Positions 7,343-15,679 of a stretch of 42,139 nt of DNA are shown here, one piece after another (the stretch's first letter is position 1; every line of letters begins with the position of its first letter). The translations under genes were made by a program, and so were the position numbers. The notes beneath the pieces were generated by a model, which did not search any database, had not been told where the DNA came from, and saw only the letters and a list, made by a program, of their open reading frames with translations. Origin of the DNA: Nitrososphaerota archaeon (GTDB taxonomy: Archaea > Thermoproteota > EX4484-205 > JAAOZP01); contig JAAOZP010000002.1 in assembly GCA_011605725.1 (NCBI GenBank), positions 1 through 42,139 on the forward strand, read 5' to 3'.

Positions 7343-8701
7343 ATGAATGTCCCAAGGATCACTATAGTTGGAGCTGGGAGTCACTTCACAATGGGCTTAT
7401 TCGGCGACTTTCTTAGGATTGGGGACATGCAGGAAAGCGAACTCGTTTTGATGGACATCGATGAGAAAAAGTTACGCATTATGGAAAGGATCCTCAAGAG
7501 ATTTACAGAGAAAGAGAGCATAGGTGTAAAGATAGTTGCAACCGTGAACCTAAATGAAGCCTTGGACGACACAGACTTCGTGATTACAACCATACGTCAT
7601 GGCGGCCTAGAGGCCCTTAAAACCGTCATAACGATACCTCTACAATTTGGGGCGGTCCAAGTAGTAGGAGATACTGTTGGTCCGAGCGGTGTGCTTAAGG
7701 GTATGTTAGAAATCCCGGCCCTTCTATATATAGCTCAGAATGTTAAGGACATAGCTCCAAAAGCTGTCATAATGAACTTCACAAACCCGATGACGCCAGC
7801 ATGCATGGCGATCAGGAAATCTACAAGGACTTCGATCATCGGGCTCTGTCATGGCTATCATAATATTTGCGATTTAGCATCTAAACTTTTAGGATATTCG
7901 ATTGGAAAGATCAGAATTGAAGGTGCAGGAATAAATCACCTGACTTGGACAACTAATATAACGTATGATGGTGAAAGTATTTATGAGGAGTTCTTAAAAA
8001 GCCTATTTATAAGGGGTAAAGAGGAGGTCTTGAGGGAACATCCATACTTAGTCGGAAGGGAATTATATAAAGTGTTTGGCATTCCACCGACTTTAAGCGA
8101 TAGGCATACGTCAGAGTTCTTCCACTATTTATATGACTGGATTAAAAATCCGATCTATGGACCCATACTCATGGAAAGTAGTGGATACATAGACTACGAT
8201 AAGAAAACACTTAGGAAAGAAGTGGTTAAGAGAGAGGAGGAGGAAAAACAAAGAATGATACGTATGGCTGAGGGTGAGGAAAGAATTACCATACATCCCT
8301 CGGGGGAGTATGCAATAGATATAGCCTCGGCAATCATCCACAAGAAGAGGACAGAGGTCATGGCTTTAAACATAGAGAACAGAGGAGCCATAACGGGGAT
8401 AAATCCTGACTATATAGTCGAGATCCCAGCTGTAATAGATGGAAACAACATAACACCAAAAGGAAAGTTTAAACTTCCAGAAACTGTGGTGAACATTCTA
8501 AATGCACACTTAGAAAAGTTTAAGGTAATGATCGACGGAATCATAGAGAAGGATAAGAATCTCCTCGTGCGGGCTATAGCCCTAGACCCATTAACGCCTT
8601 CACCCGATAAGGCCGAGAAGATTCTAAACCACTTCATTGAAGATTCAATAATAAGAAAATATCTATCAACCTATAACTTTGACCTATCGGGTTCAATCTA
8701 G
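7343..8701 (+). CDS. Glycoside hydrolase family 4 (NAD+/metal-dependent)
   Basis: GH4 enzymes cleave alpha- or beta-glucosides, galactosides or uronides by a redox-elimination mechanism needing NAD+ and a divalent metal. The 452-residue protein opens with the Rossmann loop ITIVGAGSHFTMGLF (GAGS at 10-13) and an acidic strand end, LVLMDID. NFTNPMTPA matches the sugar-contact loop. The metal ligands expected in the family are present as C169 in GLCHG and H199 in GAGINHLTW. Length is normal. Sequence alone does not separate alpha-glucosidase, alpha-galactosidase and alpha-galacturonidase specificities. The neighbouring six-hairpin protein makes uronides a reasonable guess, but it is only a guess. 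Confidence 0.9.
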   Translation: MNVPRITIVGAGSHFTMGLFGDFLRIGDMQESELVLMDIDEKKLRIMERILKRFTEKESIGVKIVATVNLNEALDDTDFVITTIRHGGLEALKTVITIPLQFGAVQVVGDTVGPSGVLKGMLEIPALLYIAQNVKDIAPKAVIMNFTNPMTPACMAIRKSTRTSIIGLCHGYHNICDLASKLLGYSIGKIRIEGAGINHLTWTTNITYDGESIYEEFLKSLFIRGKEEVLREHPYLVGRELYKVFGIPPTLSDRHTSEFFHYLYDWIKNPIYGPILMESSGYIDYDKKTLRKEVVKREEEEKQRMIRMAEGEERITIHPSGEYAIDIASAIIHKKRTEVMALNIENRGAITGINPDYIVEIPAVIDGNNITPKGKFKLPETVVNILNAHLEKFKVMIDGIIEKDKNLLVRAIALDPLTPSPDKAEKILNHFIEDSIIRKYLSTYNFDLSGSI

Positions 8702-9008
8702 TATTGATGCAAGATTCTCCTTCTAATATCCAAGGTGATATCGGAAGGAAGAAATATTACACCGACGAAGTAACATTCTCCACCTTACAAGAAGTTATCA
8801 TTTAATTATAACCTTGTTAGAAGCCTTCAGACATGTATATCGTAGCTACTTATGATGAGCTTTTGTTTTTTTCAAATCTAGCCAAATTCTCACCTTTTCA
8901 TTGCAAGGAGCTCAATTTAAAAGTTAGGGGGATGTATTGCATTCTGAAATACAAACCAATAGCTTTATTTATGGTAGCCGACGTTAAGGTCAGTTCGGAG
9001 GTGGAAAG
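8702..9008 (+). promoter_or_regulatory. 307-base spacer with promoter and strong RBS for the isomerase gene
   Basis: No gene is visible. A T-rich run (TTTTGTTTTTTTC, about 8863-8875) could end the GH4 transcript. AGCTTTATTTATGG at 8961-8974 is a TATA-like element, and GGAGGTGG at 8997-9004 is a strong ribosome-binding site five bases before the ATG at 9009. Unlike many genes here, the downstream isomerase should therefore be leadered. Confidence 0.55.
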
Positions 9009-9917
9009 ATGAAGTGGGGTTTGGCCATGTGTTGGCTGTATGCCATAACCAAGTATCGGTATGTGCCTAGCCTTGAAGAGATTTTGCTAGCGATTGATGA
9101 TGCAAAAAGAATGGGTTTTCAGTACATGGAGTTGGAAGGTGTAGGACCTCAACTTTACGTTGTTGCGGAAAACAGGGCGATCATCAAAAAGCGATGTAAG
9201 GAAAATGGTATCGCTTTAATTGATTTCGTTCCCGTCTTACCAGATATCATGTCCACGGATTCGGAGAAAAGACGAAAGGCCTTAGAAGATTTTAGGCTAG
9301 GCTGTGAACTCGGTTCTTACTTCGAAACGGGTATGGTTCAAGTAGATACGTTCCATCTTCCCATTCACGTGGAACCGCCATACGATATCTCAAAAGAATT
9401 TCGGTATGCCTACAAAGCGCCTCAACTCCGAGTGGAACCAAATTTCGATTTTTGGGAATATTTTGATGAAGTTTTGGTATCCTCCGTTAGTGAATGCAAC
9501 GATATGGCCAAAGATCATGGTTTAAAACTTTGCATCGAACCCAGAACTTGGGAAAACATATCGGACGTTTGGGCTTTAGAACTTTTAATGAGGAAGATAG
9601 GCAGCGAAAACCTTGGTGCAGTTCTTGATGTGGCTCACTTAGCTGCCCAGAAGATGCAACCAGTTATATGTATAGAGATATTGGGTAAAAGAATCTTCTA
9701 TGTGCATGCAAGCGATAACAATTACTTAACAGAGGATCATCTTGAGATAGGAAAGGGAAGTATTGATTGGACGAGTACCCTCAAAGCTCTTCAGAAGCAC
9801 CAATACAAGGGTTACATTGGCGTCGACGTAGGTGGAAAACCTGAGCTAAAGCCAACCATCGACACCATGTATATAAACTCCAAGACCTACTTGGAAAACC
9901 TAATGAAACAAATATAG
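9009..9917 (+). CDS. Sugar phosphate isomerase/epimerase family protein (TIM barrel)
   Basis: This 302-residue xylose-isomerase-like TIM barrel carries the metal-site pattern of the family: a glutamate in LKLCIEPRTWENISD, an aspartate in LGAVLDVAHLAAQ, a histidine in IFYVHASDNN, and the C-terminal KGYIGVDVGGKPEL strand. Members isomerise or epimerise keto- and aldo-sugars, including inosose and tagatose/hydroxypyruvate-type substrates, so the exact substrate cannot be read from sequence. A GGAGGTGG ribosome-binding site fixes the start. It is third in a plus-strand sugar cluster and may process the sugar released by the GH4 enzyme. Confidence 0.85.
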   Translation: MKWGLAMCWLYAITKYRYVPSLEEILLAIDDAKRMGFQYMELEGVGPQLYVVAENRAIIKKRCKENGIALIDFVPVLPDIMSTDSEKRRKALEDFRLGCELGSYFETGMVQVDTFHLPIHVEPPYDISKEFRYAYKAPQLRVEPNFDFWEYFDEVLVSSVSECNDMAKDHGLKLCIEPRTWENISDVWALELLMRKIGSENLGAVLDVAHLAAQKMQPVICIEILGKRIFYVHASDNNYLTEDHLEIGKGSIDWTSTLKALQKHQYKGYIGVDVGGKPELKPTIDTMYINSKTYLENLMKQI

Positions 9918-10085
9918 CATACCGGCCCTTAGGTTTGTCTCAATTCTAGAAGGGGAACTTTTTAAGGCTGATGTTAAAAAAGGAAGAGGAGATGCTTAAA
10001 GCCATTCCTCAAAATTCATAAACCTGGCATGCGCACTGATATGCTATAAGAGTGAGGAGGAAAGGTTTTGAAGCATGCTCTTAGG

Positions 10086-10955
10086 TCACTCGACAAATGT
10101 CTTCACTCTCAATAAATTAATTGAATGTTTGTAAAGGGCAACTCCTAAGGGGAAGAGGATTAGCGCCATCAGCATTAAAACCCCCAAATCCGTTTCAAGA
10201 TCGCTGAGCCCAAGACCCTGTAGAAGGGCTAATCTCGCCACTCTCAGCGCATATGTCTGGGGTAGTATCCGGGAAACTACCTGAATCCCTTCTGGGAGGA
10301 CCTCAAATGGAAAGTAGATCCCGCTGACCAGTCCCGTCAAAACACCGACGAGCCACCTTATCGGCTCGATACCCTTCCAAGCACCTATAATCATTATCAT
10401 GCTCGCCGAGATTAAGCCGATTCCGATGACGGCAAGCCATCCGATGCATACTCCTAGCAGGGCAACGGCGTAGTTCCCCCCGCTGATCTTCAATCCAAAA
10501 AGTAATCCCACACATAGGTAAACGAGCATCGTTATGAATTGCTCGATGTAACCGTCCACTACGAAGGCAAGTATTGGCGCTGAAAAAGGTACCCCTGAAA
10601 GCCTGACGTAATCATACATGCTCAAATGTTGCCCCATGCTCCCAACCCTCCCCCTGAGGGTGAAGAGGGTTGCAATGCGAAACGCATCTAGCGTATAAGA
10701 AAATAAACTGTTAAGCATCAGCCCTAGTATTAGGAATGAAATGAAGTCCGCTCCATATTGCTGGTAAATCGGATTCGTACCCTCAAAGCTCTTTCCAAAG
10801 AATAGCCACGTTGAAGCGCCGAGCATAAGGTTGGTTACGTGAAATGGTAACATCCACTCTATCCAATAATAGCGCATGAATAGATTAAACAGTAAGAACT
10901 TGAAGAAATTGGCTGTAAACAGAGAGATCTTCGTCCTTATGCGATCAATATTCAA
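10086..10955 (-). CDS. ABC-2 type transporter permease (RiPP operon)
   Basis: This 289-residue integral membrane protein has about six hydrophobic segments. One carries SFLILGLMLNSLFSYTLDAF, and a later one has the ABC-2 hallmark GLVSGIYFPFEVLPEGIQVVSRILPQTYALRVARL. It resembles DrrB/NodJ-type exporters. The start is a TTG at 10955, six bases after the ATPase stop. The ATPase stop lies within GGGGTGAGG, which acts as the ribosome-binding site, so the two are translationally coupled. It should form the membrane half of an exporter with the ATPase. Operon position after a radical SAM maturase and a precursor-like peptide suggests it exports the modified peptide or gives immunity to it. Confidence 0.88.
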   Translation of the reverse strand: MNIDRIRTKISLFTANFFKFLLFNLFMRYYWIEWMLPFHVTNLMLGASTWLFFGKSFEGTNPIYQQYGADFISFLILGLMLNSLFSYTLDAFRIATLFTLRGRVGSMGQHLSMYDYVRLSGVPFSAPILAFVVDGYIEQFITMLVYLCVGLLFGLKISGGNYAVALLGVCIGWLAVIGIGLISASMIMIIGAWKGIEPIRWLVGVLTGLVSGIYFPFEVLPEGIQVVSRILPQTYALRVARLALLQGLGLSDLETDLGVLMLMALILFPLGVALYKHSINLLRVKTFVE

Positions 10956-10961
10956 GCGACC

Positions 10962-12026
10962 TCACCCCAGCTTTTCGCGGACAACTCTGATGAATATATC
11001 CTCGAGCGTTGGCTTATTTACCTTTACGTGCTTTATCTCCCCGCTACCCTCAACGATTGTGGAGATCGCTTTAGGTAGAACTTTCCTCGGATCCTCAGTG
11101 TACATTACGAGTCTAATGGTTTCTTCATCAACCTTCCCTAAGTCCACAAACTTCAAGATCCCACTTAACCCTTCTAAGGACTTCACGACATCCGGCGGAC
11201 AATTGAGCACCTCGAACTCTATGGATTGTTCCTTATATATGCTCATGATGAGCTCCTCCGGTTTCCCCTGGGCGATCACCTTACCCCTATGCATCAGAAT
11301 GACCCTGTCCGCATACCTTTCAGCCTCGATGAGGTTATGCGTCGCGAATAGGATCGTCGCTTTGGCCTTCCTTACGATGTTTTCTTTCATATGAGTATAT
11401 AACTCCTGCGTAACTTCCTTTGAGATTCCGCTCATCGGCTCGTCCAGAAGGTATACAGGGGAATCCCTAAGCAACCCTATCGCTGCGGAAAGCCTAGCCA
11501 GCATCCCCGTGGAGAACGTCGCGACCCTCGTATCCGCGACATCCTCGAGCTCGGAGAGCTTCAGTGCATCATCGATTCTCTCAGGTGGAAAACCATAGAG
11601 CTTTGCTTGGATTAGGAGTATCTGCCTAGGTGTAAGCCTGGCATCCATCCATGCTCCACCCGTGAGAAGACCGGCGATATACGTGGCGTGTCTCCAGATA
11701 TCGTCTTCCTCCTTCAGGATATCGTGGCCCATTATGTAGGCAGTCCCCCTTGTCGGCTTTAGCAGGGTGGCTAGGACTCTTAGTAACGTAGTTTTCCCGG
11801 AGCCGTTTGGCCCAAGGAGGCAGACAAGTTCGCCCTGCGGGATTTTTAGGTTCACGTCATCGACTGCGACGATCTCCTCCTTTTCAACGTTCCTGTTAAA
11901 ATACCTATTGTAGAGGGATAGAAGCAAGCCTCCCGGGTTGTCATCCCTATCCATGGAAACGTGCGTACCCTTGTAATTATACCTCAGATAGGTCCTCGTC
12001 AGCCCAATAGTCTCAATCGCATACAT
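10962..12026 (-). CDS. ABC transporter ATP-binding protein (RiPP operon)
   Basis: This 354-residue DrrA/NatA-like ATPase drives export through the downstream ABC-2 permease. Walker A is GPNGSGKTT (about residues 72-80) and Walker B is VYLLDEP. The signature is FSTGMLARL in place of LSGGQ, as in many drug-export ATPases. The switch histidine is in FATHN. The segment where the Q-loop glutamine usually sits reads YIAGLLTGGAW, with no clear glutamine. A C-terminal extension of about 90 residues is present, as in DrrA. An open frame runs back to 12095, but the ATG at 12026 sits one base after the stop of the maturase gene (TAATATG), which strongly supports that start. Confidence 0.92.
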   Translation of the reverse strand: MYAIETIGLTRTYLRYNYKGTHVSMDRDDNPGGLLLSLYNRYFNRNVEKEEIVAVDDVNLKIPQGELVCLLGPNGSGKTTLLRVLATLLKPTRGTAYIMGHDILKEEDDIWRHATYIAGLLTGGAWMDARLTPRQILLIQAKLYGFPPERIDDALKLSELEDVADTRVATFSTGMLARLSAAIGLLRDSPVYLLDEPMSGISKEVTQELYTHMKENIVRKAKATILFATHNLIEAERYADRVILMHRGKVIAQGKPEELIMSIYKEQSIEFEVLNCPPDVVKSLEGLSGILKFVDLGKVDEETIRLVMYTEDPRKVLPKAISTIVEGSGEIKHVKVNKPTLEDIFIRVVREKLG

Positions 12027-12027
12027 A

Positions 12028-13392
12028 TTAAACCCAGTTCCCCCAAAGTGCGTGTTCAAAGTAGAATTTATAAAACTTGCAGTACGGATCTGCACCCGTT
12101 AGCAGACCTGTTGAGAATAGAGCAAGAGCTCTGCAGCCACCTCCACAAAGATATCTCCATGGACAACCCAAACAACATTCTAGCTGATCTACACGTAACC
12201 GTCTTAGGTTTTTCAGGATCTCGCTGCCAAAGTATATTTCACGAAAACTGTTGGTCCTGATGTTCCCTGCCCTATACTCGGTCAGGTGTAGCCAGTGACA
12301 GGGATAAACAGAGCCATCAGAGTCTATACTTATAGTTACAGTTCCGAGACCACAATTCAGTTTTCTTGTAAGGTTACCAGGAACTCTATCTAGTTTTGAT
12401 TCAAAGCCAATGAGATTTTTAAATCTTAGCATTGTTTTTCTCTCATTAATGAGGTTGCTTATTAACTGGATGTAGTCTTCTGCCCTTGGCGACAGTTGAT
12501 CCTTATTTACAGAACCTCTCCCAACTGGCGCGAAGAAGGCACCACTAAATGTTTCTCTACCAGATAAACTGCAAAATAACTCAATCATCGATGGAACATC
12601 CTCTAGATTTAACTTAGTAATTGTAGGATATAGACTAAATTTGATACCGTTTTCTTTTAATAAGTTGATATTATTAATGACACGCTGAAAAACACCGTTC
12701 CCTCTAATTGCGTCGTTTATCTCCGGTTTACTTCCGTCTAAACTTATTTGCACAAAATCAATACCAATAGACCTCCATTCCTCCACAATATTTTTATCAA
12801 TAAGTGTACCATTCGTAGTCAAGTGAACATATAATCCCTTATCTTTTAGGTAGCTAAGGATCTTGTTCAAATCCCTTCTTAAAAGAGGTTCCCCACCACT
12901 TATAATCATGCGGGGACGGAATACTGTTATGATCTCGTCAATAAATTTCCTGATTTCGTCATAGCTCAGTTCATTAGATTTTTCCACTCCAGCGTTCTTA
13001 AAGCACGTTGTACACCTTAGATTACACCTATTCGTTACAAATAACCAAATTTCGCCTGGGCCTCTACTAATGGAAAAATCTTCGCGAGGCGACCTCTCTT
13101 CCTCTCCCACTTTTACCAGTAAGCCGAGAGAGAGTAATGTATCAAGCGTTTGTTTAACATCCTTCTTAACTCGCTCGAGTTCAACCTTATATTTTTCACT
13201 TAAGATCTTTGAAATATCTTCTAACGTATTTACACCATTGCAAAGACTTATTATCTCGGCTGCAGAGCGGTTAATTCTACTGCAAGAAAAAAGAGTTTCG
13301 TTTAATAATAAAAAATATTCCACCCCATTCTTTTTCAAGCAGCGGGTACCTGAACTCGGGACTACTACATCATTAGAAAGAACCTCGTTCAT
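12028..13392 (-). CDS. RiPP maturase: PqqD-like RRE + radical SAM + SPASM domain
   Basis: This 454-residue peptide-modifying enzyme has three parts. Residues about 20-97 look like a PqqD-type RiPP recognition element (FLLLNETLF, INRSAAEIISLCNG, DISKILSEKY, DTLLSLGLL). The radical SAM core has the [4Fe-4S] motif CNLRCTTC (C123, C127, C130) and SAM-binding GGEP (166-169). The C-terminal SPASM domain has C347 and C365, then C407-x2-C410-x5-C416-x3-C420-x17-C438, exactly the CX2CX5CX3C spacing that binds two auxiliary clusters. Such enzymes install carbon- or sulfur-linked crosslinks in ribosomal peptides. A 47-codon precursor-like gene ends 18 bases upstream and an ABC exporter follows directly. 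The chemistry it performs is unknown. Confidence 0.93.
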   Translation of the reverse strand: MNEVLSNDVVVPSSGTRCLKKNGVEYFLLLNETLFSCSRINRSAAEIISLCNGVNTLEDISKILSEKYKVELERVKKDVKQTLDTLLSLGLLVKVGEEERSPREDFSISRGPGEIWLFVTNRCNLRCTTCFKNAGVEKSNELSYDEIRKFIDEIITVFRPRMIISGGEPLLRRDLNKILSYLKDKGLYVHLTTNGTLIDKNIVEEWRSIGIDFVQISLDGSKPEINDAIRGNGVFQRVINNINLLKENGIKFSLYPTITKLNLEDVPSMIELFCSLSGRETFSGAFFAPVGRGSVNKDQLSPRAEDYIQLISNLINERKTMLRFKNLIGFESKLDRVPGNLTRKLNCGLGTVTISIDSDGSVYPCHWLHLTEYRAGNIRTNSFREIYFGSEILKNLRRLRVDQLECCLGCPWRYLCGGGCRALALFSTGLLTGADPYCKFYKFYFEHALWGNWV

Positions 13393-13410
13393 ATATCTCT
13401 ACTACACCAG

Positions 13411-13554
13411 TTATGCTGGGCTGGTGTCATAATCTGCGTCTGCTACATACTTCAAATGTGCATGACCATGCCCTTCTGGCTCTACTGTTGATGGTAATGG
13501 GGAGTATACTTTTGGGGCTTCATAAATTTCTTCACAATTTTCCACTTCGCTCAC
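13411..13554 (-). CDS. Candidate RiPP precursor peptide (47 aa, GTG start)
   Basis: This small gene directly precedes the maturase (18-base gap). It starts with GTG, preceded by the strong ribosome-binding site GAGGTGA with five bases spacing. The acidic N-terminal half contains EEIYEAPKVYS; its YxxPxV pattern resembles the YxxP motif by which lasso-peptide leaders dock on PqqD-like recognition elements, and the maturase has such a domain. The C-terminal half is GHGHAHLKYVADADYDTSPA, rich in His, Asp and Tyr, with no Cys. The only cysteine is C7 in the leader. A thioether sactipeptide or ranthipeptide core is therefore unlikely; carbon-carbon or carbon-oxygen crosslinks or another residue modification fit better. 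Size, composition, RBS and position all suggest a precursor. I do not recognise the family. Confidence 0.8.
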   Translation of the reverse strand: MSEVENCEEIYEAPKVYSPLPSTVEPEGHGHAHLKYVADADYDTSPA

Positions 13555-13566
13555 CCCTTTCACCTC

Positions 13567-13605
13567 AACAGAGTTTTCTGTTAAGAGGGTTTTTAATTTT
13601 TTTTA
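13567..13605 (-). promoter_or_regulatory. Likely promoter region and small dyad of the RiPP operon
   Basis: The minus strand upstream of the precursor contains an A-rich TATA-like stretch (GTAAAAAAAATTAAAAA, about 13589-13605) 35-51 bases before the GTG. A perfect six-base dyad, AACAGA-GTTT-TCTGTT, lies at 13567-13582 just ahead of the ribosome-binding site. The dyad could be an operator or a small hairpin in the leader. Further upstream, at 13650-13661, is the 12-base palindrome GTTTGCGCAAAC. Confidence 0.4.
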
Positions 13606-13819
13606 CAATGGTAAAAATGGCATTTTCTGCTAGAGGAGGTATAGCATTTGTTTGCGCAAACCAGCGGGGCCCACAATGGTCAAATACAGATTATGATCCA
13701 TGAAAACAGGAAGATAAGCTCCAGTTGGGTATGTGAATGCTTCCTGTAGAAAGGGTCAAGTAGCTGTGGTTATGCAAAGGCTTCCTAGGTCATTATGAAC
13801 GTATATACTTTTATACCCA

Positions 13820-15361
13820 CTAGGAGACGTATTTATTTATATATGCTCTATGCTTCTTGAAGGACCTCCGTAGGTCCCTACTAACCATGTTGTGGACTTC
13901 TTGAAGCTCTTTGTACTTCTCCACGTTCAACGGGTTGGGGCTAACACGCGTTTGTTCATCCAGCTTGACGAATCGATCACAGATTTCCCGGATGCTCATC
14001 TTCTCCCCGGAATAGTTCATGTAGCACCACATTGCTTGGAGGGCGGCGCCATATGCTGCACCCTCATCTATCTCTATGCAGACAACCTCTGTGTTAAATA
14101 TGTCTGCGGCTATCTGTCTCCAAACCCTATTTTTCGAACCTCCGCCGGTGAGCCTTATTTCACCGGGCTTTATTCCAAGCTCCCTCATCCTGTTCAACCC
14201 GTAGTTCATCCCGAGTGTAACGCCCTCCATAGCTGCCCTAGTAATGCTCTGCCTGTTGAAAGTCCTGCTGTTCAAACCATAATAGACGCCCGTACCCTCA
14301 GGTACATTCGGCGTCCTCTCTCCCTCGAAGTAGGGGATCAAGAGTAGCCCATTAGAGCCGGGAGGAGCCTCCTCAACAGCCCTTGTTAAGTCGTCATGCG
14401 TCATGTTGAAGAGCTCCCTAACATACTCCGTAGCCACGGTAACATTCATCGTGCACAGGAGCGGTAGCCAAGCATTCGTCGAGTCGCAGAAGGCAGCTAT
14501 CTCCCCCCTCGAGTCGACAACCGGCTTCTCAGAGTAAGCATAAATCGTACCAGATGTTCCGAAGCTTGCGGTCACAATGCCCTTCCTAACGTTACCCGTC
14601 CCTATGGCGCCCATCATGTTATCCCCACCACCAGCGCTGACTACGACATCCTCCCTGAAGCCGAACTCGCCAGCAACCTCCCTCCTGATTGTTCCAACAG
14701 GCTTATCAGATCCCTGCAATGGAGGCAGCTTGTCCCGGAGCCCAGGGTCAATAGCATCTATGACCTTCCTACACCAGACTCTTCTCCTAACGTCCATCAT
14801 CGCTGTTCCGGAGGCGTCGCCATACTCCATAACCATGTTTCCCGTTAAATAATAGTTCAGATAGTCATGGGGCAGGAGGACGTGGCGCAGCCTAGCATAG
14901 TTTTGAGGCTCGTTCCTTTTAAGCCAAAGTATCTTGGGGGCAGTGTAGCCGGGAAGTACCAGGTTCCCTATGAGCCTCAAAACATTCTTTACTCCGCCGA
15001 GCCTCCTAGTCAAGTATTCGCACTCTTTAGCTGTACTCGTGTCGTTCCAAAGCTTTGCAGGCCTTATGACCATGCCCTTCTCGTCCAGGGGGACGAAGCC
15101 ATGCTGCTGGCCTGAAACCCCTATAGCCCTCACGCCCCTAGGGTCTACCCCCGTCTTGGAAAAAACCTCTTTAACGGTTTTATGGAAAGCATTAATCCAA
15201 ACCTGAGGATCCTGCTCCTTATGGCCCGGAGGAAGATTCTCTATCAAACCATAGTTTTCAACGGCCTTACCAACCACGGTGCCGGTCTCCCCATGTACTA
15301 GAAGGGTCTTCATGCTCTGGGTTCCCAGATCCACACCTATGAAATAGATGTTTTCCTCCAA
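13820..15361 (-). CDS. xylB: Xylulokinase (FGGY family)
   Basis: The enzyme phosphorylates D-xylulose to xylulose 5-phosphate. The 513-residue protein has both FGGY-kinase halves: the N-terminal phosphate loop FIGVDLGTQSMKTLLV, the substrate motif AIGVSGQQHGFVPLD typical of xylulokinases, LWNDTS, and GDASGTAMMDVR with the catalytic aspartate. The C-terminal ATP motifs are SFGTSGTIYA and RLTGGGSKNRVWRQIAADIF. The start is a TTG at 15361 inside TTGGAGG, with TATA-like CTTAAATATT about 30-37 bases upstream. It diverges from a CE7 esterase gene, which fits xylan use. A decayed copy of its first 20 codons lies at 23555-23655. A related FGGY substrate such as ribulose cannot be excluded. Confidence 0.9.
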   Translation of the reverse strand: MEENIYFIGVDLGTQSMKTLLVHGETGTVVGKAVENYGLIENLPPGHKEQDPQVWINAFHKTVKEVFSKTGVDPRGVRAIGVSGQQHGFVPLDEKGMVIRPAKLWNDTSTAKECEYLTRRLGGVKNVLRLIGNLVLPGYTAPKILWLKRNEPQNYARLRHVLLPHDYLNYYLTGNMVMEYGDASGTAMMDVRRRVWCRKVIDAIDPGLRDKLPPLQGSDKPVGTIRREVAGEFGFREDVVVSAGGGDNMMGAIGTGNVRKGIVTASFGTSGTIYAYSEKPVVDSRGEIAAFCDSTNAWLPLLCTMNVTVATEYVRELFNMTHDDLTRAVEEAPPGSNGLLLIPYFEGERTPNVPEGTGVYYGLNSRTFNRQSITRAAMEGVTLGMNYGLNRMRELGIKPGEIRLTGGGSKNRVWRQIAADIFNTEVVCIEIDEGAAYGAALQAMWCYMNYSGEKMSIREICDRFVKLDEQTRVSPNPLNVEKYKELQEVHNMVSRDLRRSFKKHRAYINKYVS

Positions 15362-15679
15362 CCTTGTCTCAAGTATTATCTCAGAATATTTAAGCCTTGA
15401 CTCTTCACGGAGTCGTGAAACTCATATTCGTCACCTTTTGAACCGTTCTGCTAGGTTAAGGACTGTGTCGGGTAAGCTTCCGCAATACGCGTGTAGCCGC
15501 AACCTGCTTACAATACTCATCATGCTTATGCTCAGCGCTACAGGAGGCTTCGCGCGTGTTAAGCATGCTATTAGTGCTCTATGGTTTGCATCGCCACGTG
15601 GGAGCGAGTTGTGCCGAGTGATCCTAACAGTCTTGTTGAAACCATTAACCATATATACTGGCAGGATGCGGTTTGAAGC
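15362..15679. promoter_or_regulatory. Divergent promoter region xylulokinase/esterase
   Basis: No gene is visible in these 318 bases. On the minus strand GCTTAAATATTCTG (about 15385-15398) is the TATA element for xylulokinase. The perfect dyad TTCACG-GAGT-CGTGAA at 15404-15419 lies directly upstream of it and is a candidate operator. On the plus strand CCATATATACTGG (about 15649-15661) is the TATA element for the esterase at 15680. The reading frames that cross the region look like chance. Confidence 0.5.

Noticed and set aside
13608..13703. 31-codon plus-strand ORF (MVKMAFSARGGIAFVCANQR...) ahead of the RiPP operon, considered as a second precursor
   Set aside because: No ribosome-binding site, opposite strand to the operon, and it overlaps better minus-strand reading; its resemblance to the precursor (TDYDP against ADYDT) is too short to mean anything.
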